This document shows positions 42,671 through 50,875 of a DNA stretch of 55,178 bases, in pieces. Below the pieces are notes generated by a model. The model was not told the DNA's origin. It did not search any database and saw only the letters and a program-made list of their open reading frames with translations. Numbering within the stretch: position 1 is the stretch's first letter; each line of letters starts with the position of its first letter. Source of the stretch: a candidate division KSB3 bacterium (GTDB lineage: Bacteria > Moduliflexota > Moduliflexia > Moduliflexales > Moduliflexaceae); assembly GCA_002748425.1 (NCBI GenBank), contig PDSJ01000033.1, positions 1 through 55,178 of the forward strand, written 5' to 3'. The position numbers were made by a program, and so were the translations under genes.

Positions 42671-43075
42671 TTACAGATCAGCGTGTCCAAGCTCTTCAAG
42701 AGCCTTGGGTCGATAGACGATTTGAATCCGATTCCCTTCAGGGTCTTCAAAGAAGACCGTTTTGCCTCCGTGAAAAAGGTCAAACGGCGGTTCTGGAAAC
42801 TCAACACCCGCCTGGAGTAACTTGGCCCTGGCCGCCTCAAAATTTTCGACGGAAAGCGCCAGATGTACTTGCTGTTTGTGGTCTTTTGGAAGATCGGCGC
42901 CATGTTTGCGGGGGATAAATTCGAGAATGCCGCTTTGCGCTCCGGCAATAAATACGATCGGAGTATCTCCTTCAGTTCTGAAAATCTCCCGAAAATCAAG
43001 GGTATTAACGTACCACTCAGCAAGTGTTACTGGAGATTCGGCCATGAGACCGATGTGTTCGAGACCTGTAATCAT
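42671..43075 (-). CDS. VOC superfamily (glyoxalase-like) protein
   Basis: A 134-residue single-module protein of the vicinal oxygen chelate fold. It opens with ITGLEHIGLMAESPVTLAEWYVNTL (His as a likely metal ligand; split at 2-26) and FREIFRTEGDTP. It continues with GILEFIPRKHGADLP with Glu, HLALSVENFEAARAKLLQAG with His, and VFFEDPEGNRIQIVYRP with Glu. This is enough for a two-module dimeric metal site. Possible jobs are glyoxalase, epimerase or dioxygenase. It overlaps the PdxA-like gene by 4 bp. Confidence 0.85.
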   Translation of the reverse strand: MITGLEHIGLMAESPVTLAEWYVNTLDFREIFRTEGDTPIVFIAGAQSGILEFIPRKHGADLPKDHKQQVHLALSVENFEAARAKLLQAGVEFPEPPFDLFHGGKTVFFEDPEGNRIQIVYRPKALEELGHADL

Positions 43076-44085
43076 GTAGAACGTCCTCCCTGCGCCATTT
43101 GAACGGCGATGTTAAAGGCGTTGCAGATGGCCTGGTGATGAGCGATCCCCTTTCCCGCGATGTCAAACGCCGTCCCGTGGGAAGGGGTCGTGATTGGGAC
43201 CGGCAGCCCGCCATGCACAGTGACCCCGCGATCAAATCCTAATAATTTTGTAGCCACCTGCCCTTGATCGTGATACATGGAAATAATGCCGTTAAACTGT
43301 TCTTTTTCCCGCCGCAGAAAAATGGTATCCGCCGGATAGGGGCCAACGACATTCATCCCCTCAGATTTGGCCTGTTCGACCGCAGGACCGATCTCATCAA
43401 GCTCTTCGCGTCCAAACATGCCTTCTTCGCCACAGTGCGGATTTAATCCGGTGACGGCGATTTTCGGCTGCAACAGCCCATAACGCTGCAAACTCTGATG
43501 CAAATGACGAATCGTTTCAAATATCCGTTGCTGCTGAATACATTCGACAACATCTTTTAAGGCAATATGGGAGCTGACACGTGTCGTCCAGAGTTCGTCC
43601 AGCACATTAATTTCTCCATGAACACCGTGTATCTGAAAAAAATCAAGAAATAACATGAACTCACTCTCAAAAGGACACCCCCCAAGGTGCATGGCTTTCT
43701 TGTTAAAGGGAGCAAAGACAAATCCGTCTATTGCACCGGACTGAGCGAGTTCCAGGGCATAGAGCAGCGTCTTGTAGACTGACGCACCTGCTTTGGGATT
43801 GACTTTGCCCCTGGTAACATCTTCCGGGGCCATCGAAGGATAATCAAGGCAAAACAAGGTCGTTGATTCTGACGGCAGCGCCTCAATCTCATGAATGTCG
43901 CAGATCTCCAGAGACACGCCGGCGAGCGTCTCACCCATCTGAAAGATACGACGATCGCCGAGGGCGATAACCTGAGCTTGCGCCAGCATCTCGCGCTCGG
44001 CAAGGAGCTTGGCAGCCAGCTCCGGACCGACTCCACAGGGGTCTCCCGGCAATACGGCAATTCGGGGTTTCTTCTGTCTACTCAT
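43072..44085 (-). CDS. PdxA-type dehydrogenase (4-phospho-four-carbon acid)
   Basis: A 337-residue member of the PdxA family. Started at ATG 44085; the extra nine codons to 44112 are improbable. RIAVLPGDPCGVGPELAAKLL is the nucleotide loop. VTGLNPHCGEEGMFGREELDEI contributes the metal histidine, YHDQGQVATKLLGFDRGVTV the second histidine and GLPVPITTPSHGTAFDIAGKG the third. In vitamin B6 synthesis PdxA oxidises 4-phospho-hydroxythreonine. PdxA2 paralogues in catabolic operons oxidise 4-phospho-threonate or -erythronate, which fits this TRAP operon and the DUF1537 kinase at 27348. Confidence 0.88.
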   Translation of the reverse strand: MSRQKKPRIAVLPGDPCGVGPELAAKLLAEREMLAQAQVIALGDRRIFQMGETLAGVSLEICDIHEIEALPSESTTLFCLDYPSMAPEDVTRGKVNPKAGASVYKTLLYALELAQSGAIDGFVFAPFNKKAMHLGGCPFESEFMLFLDFFQIHGVHGEINVLDELWTTRVSSHIALKDVVECIQQQRIFETIRHLHQSLQRYGLLQPKIAVTGLNPHCGEEGMFGREELDEIGPAVEQAKSEGMNVVGPYPADTIFLRREKEQFNGIISMYHDQGQVATKLLGFDRGVTVHGGLPVPITTPSHGTAFDIAGKGIAHHQAICNAFNIAVQMAQGGRST

Positions 44086-44178
44086 CTGTGTTTGCCTCCA
44101 CAAGGACACCACAACAGCACGGCACTCTCACTGCTCTGAGATAAGGAAACGTCGTGCCCGTCTGCCTTTGCGCTGTCT

Positions 44179-45465
44179 CTATAGTAATCCTAAAATTCCC
44201 GGGATAAGAAGAACGAAAAGGGAAGGCAGGTGAATAACCCCTGCCAACACGACAAAGAGAACCGCAATGAACGGCATATTGGCCCGGGTCAATTCCCACA
44301 TGTCGATTTTTGCCAAACTACACGTAATATACAGCGCCGACCCAACCGGGGGCGTTTGCTGGCCGATGCCCCAGCACATCATGACAACCATGGCAAATTG
44401 CAGGGGATGAATTCCCATCTCCTGAACCACCGGCAGAAAAAGCGGAACCAGCACCACCAGCATCGCTGTTCCGTGTAAAAACGTTCCGGCGACCACGAAT
44501 ACCAGTGAGGCGAGCCATAAAAACACTGAGTTCGACGTAGTGATATTCACGATCGGGCTGACGAGCATCTGGGGAATTTTCGCATACGCAAAGACCCAGC
44601 CCAGCAGGCTCGCCACGGCGATAATCAGCATGACCTGACCGGTGAATAATGCCGATTCTTTCAGCGCATCGTACATGTTGCGCAGGCTGAGTTCCCGAAA
44701 CCCAAGCGTTCCGACGACAAGCACATAGACGACTGCTACGGCTGCCGCCTCCGTTGGGGTAAAGATACCTCCCATAATGCCTCCAAGGATAATCACCGGC
44801 AGGAGCAGGGCAGGAATCGCCGCCTTAAAGGTCTGCCAAAGCCTCTCGGCAGAAAACGCGGACTCACCCGAATAACCGGCTTTTCTGGAAATATAAAATG
44901 CCACGAGGATCAGGCCGAGACCGATTAAAACTCCGGGAATGATCCCGGCGATGAACAGCGTAGTTACTGAAAGGCCAACAAAGACGCCGTATAAAATCAT
45001 CGGGACACTGGGAGGAATAATAATCCCGATCGTTGAGGATGAAGCAGTCACCGCTCCGGTAAAATCCGCTTTATAGCCTTTTTCGATCATAGCCGGAATC
45101 AAGACTCCTCCTACCGCTGCTGTATCGGCCATTGATGTTCCTGAGACTCCGGCAAAAAACATACTGGTGACAATATTCACTGCCGCCAGCCCCCCGCGAA
45201 TAAAGCCCACCATTGCCATCGAAAAATCCACAATTTTTTTCGACAGGCTGGTGTAATTCATAAGGACTCCGGTCAGAATAAAGAGCGGAACAGCCAGTAG
45301 CGTAAAACTGTCGACCCCGGTGTAAAGACGCTGGACAACGAGAATCAATGGAACGTTTGTTCCCAGCACAATAAAGCCGAGAGATGTCAATCCCAGCGCA
45401 AAAGCGACCGGAATATCCATAGCGATAAAGACGATCATTAAGCCAAAAATTAATAACACCAGCAT
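44179..45465 (-). CDS. dctM: TRAP transporter large permease DctM (system 3)
   Basis: A 428-residue large TRAP permease. It has MAMVGFIRGGLAAVNIVTSM, SSSTIGIIIPPSVPMILYGV, GGIFTPTEAAAVAVVYVLVVG and MMCWGIGQQTPPVGSALYI, the last differing from the usual NLMIG loop and suggesting a different ligand class. Twelve or so helices fill the protein. It lies 22 bp after dctQ and 93 bp before the PdxA-like gene, and forms the transporter of the system 3 operon. Confidence 0.93.
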   Translation of the reverse strand: MLVLLIFGLMIVFIAMDIPVAFALGLTSLGFIVLGTNVPLILVVQRLYTGVDSFTLLAVPLFILTGVLMNYTSLSKKIVDFSMAMVGFIRGGLAAVNIVTSMFFAGVSGTSMADTAAVGGVLIPAMIEKGYKADFTGAVTASSSTIGIIIPPSVPMILYGVFVGLSVTTLFIAGIIPGVLIGLGLILVAFYISRKAGYSGESAFSAERLWQTFKAAIPALLLPVIILGGIMGGIFTPTEAAAVAVVYVLVVGTLGFRELSLRNMYDALKESALFTGQVMLIIAVASLLGWVFAYAKIPQMLVSPIVNITTSNSVFLWLASLVFVVAGTFLHGTAMLVVLVPLFLPVVQEMGIHPLQFAMVVMMCWGIGQQTPPVGSALYITCSLAKIDMWELTRANMPFIAVLFVVLAGVIHLPSLFVLLIPGILGLL

Positions 45466-45487
45466 GGGGACTGCTCCTTTTCCACAG

Positions 45488-45961
45488 CTACGAATTTTTC
45501 TGTCTGAAGGCTGAAAGCGCCTCAGAAAGATCGTGGACCACTTGCAAGAACATGAGGCAGCCGCTTATGGGAAAAACGCTGTACGCGACTATGCCGATTG
45601 GAAACCGAGTGTAGGGCATGGGGACGTTAGCAAATTTTCTGGCAAAAAGCACGCCCTCTTTAATCATCACAAAGAGAAAGGCCATCATGAGAACTTTGCC
45701 CGCAATGATGACAATTTGCTGAGATTTGGGCGAGAGCTTTTTTACCAGCAGATTGAATCCGATGTGTTTTTTCTCACGCAAGGCCATGTAAGCTCCTGTA
45801 AAGGTCAGCCATACAATCAGCAGACGCGCCATTTCCTCTGGCCAGGAAAGAGCTGAGTTGAGGACATAACGAAAAAAAACCTGTGTAAACACGATGATCG
45901 TCATTGCAGCCATAACGATCGCCAGGATGCAATCAATCCCATGATCTAATTTTTTTTTCAT
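45488..45961 (-). CDS. dctQ: TRAP transporter small permease DctQ (system 3)
   Basis: A four-helix small permease of 157 residues using ATG 45961, which has TAAGG seven bases upstream; an in-frame start 18 bp earlier is less likely. Hallmarks are RYVLNSALSWPEEMARLLIVW (split at about 31-51) and LREKKHIGFNLLVKKL. It couples DctM to the receptor. The start follows a hairpin-bearing gap after dctP. Confidence 0.9.
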   Translation of the reverse strand: MKKKLDHGIDCILAIVMAAMTIIVFTQVFFRYVLNSALSWPEEMARLLIVWLTFTGAYMALREKKHIGFNLLVKKLSPKSQQIVIIAGKVLMMAFLFVMIKEGVLFARKFANVPMPYTRFPIGIVAYSVFPISGCLMFLQVVHDLSEALSAFRQKNS

Positions 45962-46008
45962 GCCAAACCTTACTGTCAACGTGAATATCAGTAGATGAGC
46001 AAAGCGTG

Positions 46009-46052
46009 AAGAACCAGCATCTGATTGAAGGAATCTCAGAATACCGGTTCTT
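46009..46052 (-). promoter_or_regulatory. Hairpin between dctP and dctQ (system 3)
   Basis: AAGAACC (46009-46015) pairs with GGTTCTT (46046-46052); inner GATT/AATC can extend the stem. It is weaker than the counterparts in systems 1 and 2 but lies in the same position. Confidence 0.5.
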
Positions 46053-46075
46053 GCACAAGGAAACAGGGGCTGTGA

Positions 46076-47059
46076 TTAATCGGCCATTGCTGAAAATTGT
46101 TCCAGAACTTCAGCCGCATCGTCGTATTTACAATCCTCGATGATCATCTGCCACACCGGTTTGGCCTTGCTGACAAACGCTTTGACATCAGCCTGATTCA
46201 CCTCGACTCCAGCTTCTTGAATGACATCAGCGAGCCTGGCATCGTTCTCTGCGCCTAATTGACGGGTATACACAGCAACTTCGCGCCCGGCGTCCACCAG
46301 AATTTGCTGTAAGTCTTCCGGCATGGAATCAAAGAGTTCTTTATTCATGAGGAGGTGCGTCGGCGAATAGACGTGCCCGGTGAGGGACAAATATTTCTGC
46401 ACTTCCTGGAGCGATGCCTGATAAATGGTCGCCAGCGGGTTTTCCTGCCCATCGATCACGCCCTGCTGCAAGGCCCCAAACACTTCTTTAAAGGACATCG
46501 GAACCGGATTGGCGCCCAAGGTTTTAAAGGTCGTCATGCGTACCGGATTTTCAGGGGTGCGCAGTTTAATGCCTGCCAAATCTTCAGGGGTGTTAATCGG
46601 ACGAACGTTATTCGTAATCTGACGAAATCCATTCTCCCAGTAGCCCAAATGTTTAATACCGATCTCTTCCAGTGGTTTGGCGATTTTTTGTCCCAGTTCA
46701 CTGTCAAGTACTTTGGCGACATGTTCGCGGCTGACAAAAAGATAGGGTGCGTCAAGCAGTTTAAAATAGTCATTAATCAGGGCCACCGGAGACGATGAGA
46801 TTCCGGCTTCAATCGTTCCAAGCTGAACACCCTCCTGAATGTCACGATCAGCCCCAAGCTGTCCGGCAGGATAATGATCGACTTTTATCTTCCCGCCGCT
46901 GCGTTCTTCTACAAGCTCGATAAATTTCAGCGCCCCCTTATAATACATGCCTTCCTCAGAATGGTTATGAGCCAGTCTGATAGTGAAATCCGCTGCCTGG
47001 ACAGTATTTCCCAACGATACGGCACTCAGCAGCATAAGGAACACACACAGCTTTTTCAT
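46076..47059 (-). CDS. dctP: TRAP solute-binding protein DctP (system 3)
   Basis: A 327-residue exported receptor: signal peptide 1-22 (LCVFLMLLSAVSLGNTVQA), then DFTIRLAHNHSEEGMYYKGA. The signature is NGFRQITNNVRPINTPEDLAG and IKLRTPENPVRMTTFK, including the carboxylate-binding arginine, followed by QGVIDGQENPLATIYQ. It heads the system 3 operon (dctPQM, PdxA-like, VOC, racemase-like, isomerase), so the ligand is probably a four-carbon sugar acid or a precursor of one. Inferred regulator: a GntR acting on the GTATAC dyad upstream. Confidence 0.93.
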   Translation of the reverse strand: MKKLCVFLMLLSAVSLGNTVQAADFTIRLAHNHSEEGMYYKGALKFIELVEERSGGKIKVDHYPAGQLGADRDIQEGVQLGTIEAGISSSPVALINDYFKLLDAPYLFVSREHVAKVLDSELGQKIAKPLEEIGIKHLGYWENGFRQITNNVRPINTPEDLAGIKLRTPENPVRMTTFKTLGANPVPMSFKEVFGALQQGVIDGQENPLATIYQASLQEVQKYLSLTGHVYSPTHLLMNKELFDSMPEDLQQILVDAGREVAVYTRQLGAENDARLADVIQEAGVEVNQADVKAFVSKAKPVWQMIIEDCKYDDAAEVLEQFSAMAD

Positions 47060-47163
47060 GACAAGTCCTCCCTTTGACAGACCGCTAAACGATTTTCACA
47101 GAATAACGCCCTGTAATTCATAAATTGTAATGTCTTATATCGCTTTCTCTTTAAACTGTAACA

Positions 47164-47197
47164 TTGTATACAATATGCTATTATAGAAATTTGTCAA
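47164..47197 (-). promoter_or_regulatory. Promoter/operator of TRAP system 3
   Basis: TTGACA on the - strand (47192-47197), spacing 20 nt to GTATAC (47166-47171), within the palindrome ATTGTATACAAT (47163-47174). This equals the core dyad of the TTT operon, so both operons may answer to the same or a closely related GntR protein. Confidence 0.75.
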
Positions 47198-47216
47198 GTA
47201 TTTTTTCAAAAAATAC

Positions 47217-47789
47217 ATGACCCGGGGCATAAGATCGATTTTTTCCTCACACGCTAAGGGGATGCCACACGTCGCGAACTCCAGCGAAAATCTGCAAAAA
47301 TATTCTGTTGAGCATCGCGTCTGTGACAAGGAGAAGCTCTCGATGAAAATTACAAAAGCCCTCATCTCCTGCGCAGGACCGGATCGAACGGGTCATCGAA
47401 AAGCCGACACCTGCGGAAGCAGCGCAGCACCTGATGGGCCCCGGACTTCGCGGCGGATACTATGCTCTGTTTTTTCGGCATGTATGGAAATTGTAGAGGA
47501 TTTGGCAGAAGACACAAAGGTCAAACACGCAGTTCGTGCTCTCGCAGCGCGCATGCCGACCTCTATTACACTGAAAGACATGAAGAAGCGCTGGGGCAGT
47601 GGGCAGGAAGATGTGTTTCCGGTGACACCGTTCGAAAAGCTCTGGGGCGACATGACCGCCCTGCCGGAACTGGACTGCCGCTTTGCCTCAGTCCCCCGCC
47701 TGAGCGGGCAGCAGCTCAAGGCCCCTGCCCGGCTCGACGGCTGGCTTCGAGACGGCCCTGCCGCGTATGTGGAATCCTTGTGCGAATAG
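47217..47789 (+). CDS. Unrecognised ORF, possibly frameshifted
   Basis: A 190-codon frame; the first likely start with a ribosome site (AAGGAGAAG) is the ATG at 47343, giving about 148 residues. The downstream part ([55 protein letters not shown]) looks like real protein. In the part 47350-47480 a different frame reads more naturally ([31 protein letters not shown]), so an indel near 47480 is likely. I recognise no family. It stands alone between TRAP system 3 and metG. Confidence 0.4.
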   Translation: MTRGIRSIFSSHAKGMPHVANSSENLQKYSVEHRVCDKEKLSMKITKALISCAGPDRTGHRKADTCGSSAAPDGPRTSRRILCSVFSACMEIVEDLAEDTKVKHAVRALAARMPTSITLKDMKKRWGSGQEDVFPVTPFEKLWGDMTALPELDCRFASVPRLSGQQLKAPARLDGWLRDGPAAYVESLCE

Positions 47790-47861
47790 GCAGACACGAT
47801 TTTCCGTCAAGACAATTTATCTGAGCTGAGTCCGAATCCTGCTCTAAGCGATTCAGGATTT

Positions 47862-49916
47862 TCAGCGAACGATCGCGCCCGGCGGAAGCTCTTTATCAAA
47901 GCCTGAAACGCAGAGGCCGTCGCCATAAACGCCGGCCAGGACCATCCCCTGTGATTCGTGTCCCATCAGTTTTGCGGGTTTCAAATTCACCACCACGATC
48001 GCAGTCTTTCCCACAAGCTGTTCCGGCTCGTAATGCTGGGCAATGCCTGCTAAAATCGTGCGTACTTCACTGCCGATGTCGATCCGCATTTTGACGAGTT
48101 TTTTCGATTTTTTGACCCGTTCGGCCTCCAGGATCTTTCCGGCCCGTAAATCCACTTTGGCAAAATCATCGATATCGATTGTTTCTTTGATCTCTGGATA
48201 CTCAATCTCAGGTGTTTTTTGGGGAGCCTGTCGGTCCAGCATGTTCTGAAGCTTCGCTTTTTCCTGCCGGATGACCTTCTCATCGATTTTCTCGACAAGA
48301 ACTCCCCACTCTTCCGCAAGCTGATGGCCTGTCTCAAAGCTGAACGTGCCAACGTCATCCCAGGACTGTTCGTGAACGCTCCCTTCAAGTCCCAGGATTT
48401 CCCAGCTGCGTTGAGCGGTAAACGGCAGGAAAGGCGCTCCCAGCACGGCCAGATTCTTAATCAGCAACGCACACACATGCAAGACCGTGCCGCAGGCTTC
48501 AGGATCGGTCTTTTGCAATGCCCAGGGCGCACTCTGCTGAAAATACTGATTGCCGAAACGCGCCAGGTTCATCCATTCGGTCTGAGCGCGTTTGAAGTGA
48601 TACTGCTCCAGAGCCTCTGCGATCTTAGCTTTTGCAGCAATAATCTCGTCCGACACTGCCCGGTCTTCAGGACGCAGCTTTCCCAGGGCCGGAATCGAGC
48701 TCTTGGAAAAGCGTTTGATAAAGGTCAGCGAACGATTCACGAGATTGCCGTAAATATCAGCCAGCTCTCCGTTGACTCGATTCTGAAACTCGTCCCAGGC
48801 AAAGTTTGAATCGGATTTTTCCGGGGCAATGGCGGTCAGATAATAGCGCAGATAATCTGCCGGAAACCTTTCCAGGGCTTCATGCAGCCAGATGGCGTAA
48901 TTCCGGCTGGTAGAAATTTTTTCATTCTCCAGGTTCAAAAACTCGTTGGCCGGAATATCGGTCGGCAGCGTATATTCGCCATAGCCCATCAGTATTGCCG
49001 GCCAGACCATTGCATGAAAGACAATGTTGTCTTTGCCGATAAAATGCACCAGCTCACTCTCTGGATCGAGCCAGTATTCTTTCCATTTCTCCGGATCGCC
49101 GAGCTGCTGCGCCCATTCTTTCGTGGCTGAAATGTATCCGATCGGCGCTTCGAACCAGACATAGAGGACTTTGCCTTCAGCCTCTGCCAGCGGAACGCGA
49201 ATACCCCAGTCAATATCCCGCGTAATAGCGCGGGGCTGTAAACCGGCTTTAAACCACTGCCCGCAAAATTTTTTGACATTATCTTTCCACCTGGGCTTTG
49301 TATCGAGCCATTCTGCCAGACGCTTCTGGAATTTTTCAAGTCGCAGGAACCAATGGGTCGAGCTTTTCATCTGCGGGGTGTTGCCGCAAATTTTACATTT
49401 GGGCGCAACAATCTCTTCCGGCGAGATCCAGCGCCCGCATTTTTCACATTGGTCGCCCCGGGCGCCGTCGGAACTGCACACCGGGCAGGTTCCTTCGATA
49501 TAGCGATCCGGCAGAAAACGATCGCAGCTCGCACAATACATCTGTTGCACCTCGTGTTTATCGATATAGCCATTTTCGAGGATTTTCAAAAAGAACTCCT
49601 GTGAGGTGTCATGATGAATTCGGCGACGCGTTGCAGAAAAGTGGTCGAAGCTCATGCCAAAGCGCTCAAAAGTCTCCTTCATCTGCACATGATAGCGTTC
49701 GACAATTTGCTCAGGGCTCACGCCCTCTTTTTCAGCCGTTAAGGTGATCGGAACCCCATGTTCGTCGGTGGCGCATATATACACCACATCTCGCTTTTGC
49801 AAACGCTGATAGCGCACAAAAATATCCGCCGGCAGGTAAGCTCCTGCAATCTGACCGATATGCAGCGGGCCGTTGGCATACGGCAGCGCACTTGTCACAA
49901 GTATTTTTTTTGACAT
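47862..49916 (-). CDS. metG: Methionine--tRNA ligase
   Basis: A 684-residue methionyl-tRNA synthetase, charging tRNA-Met in the cytoplasm. The HIGH signature is ANGPLHIGQIAGAYLPADI. Zinc knuckles are CASCDRFLPDRYIEGTCPVC and CEKCGRWISPEEIVAPKCKIC (split at about 145-180), the two-knuckle type. The KMSKS loop is ENEKISTSRN. The C-terminal 110 residues (from IDIDDFAKVDLRAGKILEAE) are the Trbp111-like tRNA-binding domain that dimerises the enzyme. It ends the conserved mltG-tmk-holB-ricT-metG cluster. Confidence 0.97.
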   Translation of the reverse strand: MSKKILVTSALPYANGPLHIGQIAGAYLPADIFVRYQRLQKRDVVYICATDEHGVPITLTAEKEGVSPEQIVERYHVQMKETFERFGMSFDHFSATRRRIHHDTSQEFFLKILENGYIDKHEVQQMYCASCDRFLPDRYIEGTCPVCSSDGARGDQCEKCGRWISPEEIVAPKCKICGNTPQMKSSTHWFLRLEKFQKRLAEWLDTKPRWKDNVKKFCGQWFKAGLQPRAITRDIDWGIRVPLAEAEGKVLYVWFEAPIGYISATKEWAQQLGDPEKWKEYWLDPESELVHFIGKDNIVFHAMVWPAILMGYGEYTLPTDIPANEFLNLENEKISTSRNYAIWLHEALERFPADYLRYYLTAIAPEKSDSNFAWDEFQNRVNGELADIYGNLVNRSLTFIKRFSKSSIPALGKLRPEDRAVSDEIIAAKAKIAEALEQYHFKRAQTEWMNLARFGNQYFQQSAPWALQKTDPEACGTVLHVCALLIKNLAVLGAPFLPFTAQRSWEILGLEGSVHEQSWDDVGTFSFETGHQLAEEWGVLVEKIDEKVIRQEKAKLQNMLDRQAPQKTPEIEYPEIKETIDIDDFAKVDLRAGKILEAERVKKSKKLVKMRIDIGSEVRTILAGIAQHYEPEQLVGKTAIVVVNLKPAKLMGHESQGMVLAGVYGDGLCVSGFDKELPPGAIVR

Positions 49917-50068
49917 TATTCATTTGCTCGACACGTAAAACGTCCCGCCCTGAAGCAGGATGCTCAAGGACAACGTGCGACAGGTCTCCGAATTTCCGAC
50001 ACAGACTGCAAGCACCCGCTTGAACATTCTGACCTTCCTGTCAATCGTCACGCTTCACGTTTCTCGCC

Positions 50069-50875
50069 TTATTTGACCTTTTCAAGATCTCGATAATAAA
50101 GTTTTTGCCTTGTCCCGTCACTCAACTCGACGAGCACGGTTCCATCTAAATAATTAACATCTCGAACCCGATAGGGGCCATTCCCCTCTAAATCCCGGAC
50201 CATTTGTCCCCGGCGCGGCATGTACTTTGACATCTGTCGATAATAATCGTACTCGTAGGTCAGACAGCACTTCAGGCGATCGCAGATCCCGGAGAGTTTG
50301 TTCGGATTGAGAGTCAGGCCCTGCACTTTCGCCATTTTAATGGACACTGTCTCAAAATTCTTGAGATAGGTCGTGCAGCACAATGGTCGACCACAGGCGC
50401 CAAAGCCGCCGATCAGTTTCGCTTCATCGCGAACGCCGATTTGCCGCATTTCTATACGAGTACGAAATTTCTGCGCAAGATCCTTCACAAGCTCGCGAAA
50501 ATCGATCCGCCCTTCTGCCATAAAGTAAAAGGTCAAGCGTTTCCGATCAAAGGTATACTCCACGTCGACAAGCTGCATTTCCAGACGGCGGGCGACTGAA
50601 CGTTTCAGACAAAAACTCATGGCTTCCTGTTCGGTGCTTTTGTTTTCCCGGACCGTCGCCAGGTCTGCCTCAGTCGCTTTCCGCAATACACGCTTCAAAG
50701 GACGTCGAAAGGGACAAGTCTCATGGCAGACTTTACCGATATCGACAACGCCGAAGCCATAGCCGCGCTCGGTTTCCACCACGCATCGATCGCCGATCTG
50801 CAAATCGAGATCGTTCGCTGAAAAATTATAGACTTTTCCTGTCTGCCTGAACTTCACGCCAACGACTTCTATCAT
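50069..50875 (-). CDS. ricT: PSP1-domain protein, RicT/YaaT-like
   Basis: A 268-residue PSP1-domain protein; the Bacillus homologue (YaaT/RicT) is part of an iron-sulfur complex acting on RNase Y and development. GVKFRQTGKVYNFSANDLDL starts the domain, VDVEYTFDRKRLTFYFMAEG follows, and the cysteine cluster FGACGRPLCCTTYLKNFE plus ICDRLKCCLTYEYDYY are the expected metal ligands. The ATG overlaps the holB 3' end by 50 bp. In this non-sporulating-looking locus it is just the conserved neighbour of holB and metG. Confidence 0.93.
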   Translation of the reverse strand: MIEVVGVKFRQTGKVYNFSANDLDLQIGDRCVVETERGYGFGVVDIGKVCHETCPFRRPLKRVLRKATEADLATVRENKSTEQEAMSFCLKRSVARRLEMQLVDVEYTFDRKRLTFYFMAEGRIDFRELVKDLAQKFRTRIEMRQIGVRDEAKLIGGFGACGRPLCCTTYLKNFETVSIKMAKVQGLTLNPNKLSGICDRLKCCLTYEYDYYRQMSKYMPRRGQMVRDLEGNGPYRVRDVNYLDGTVLVELSDGTRQKLYYRDLEKVK

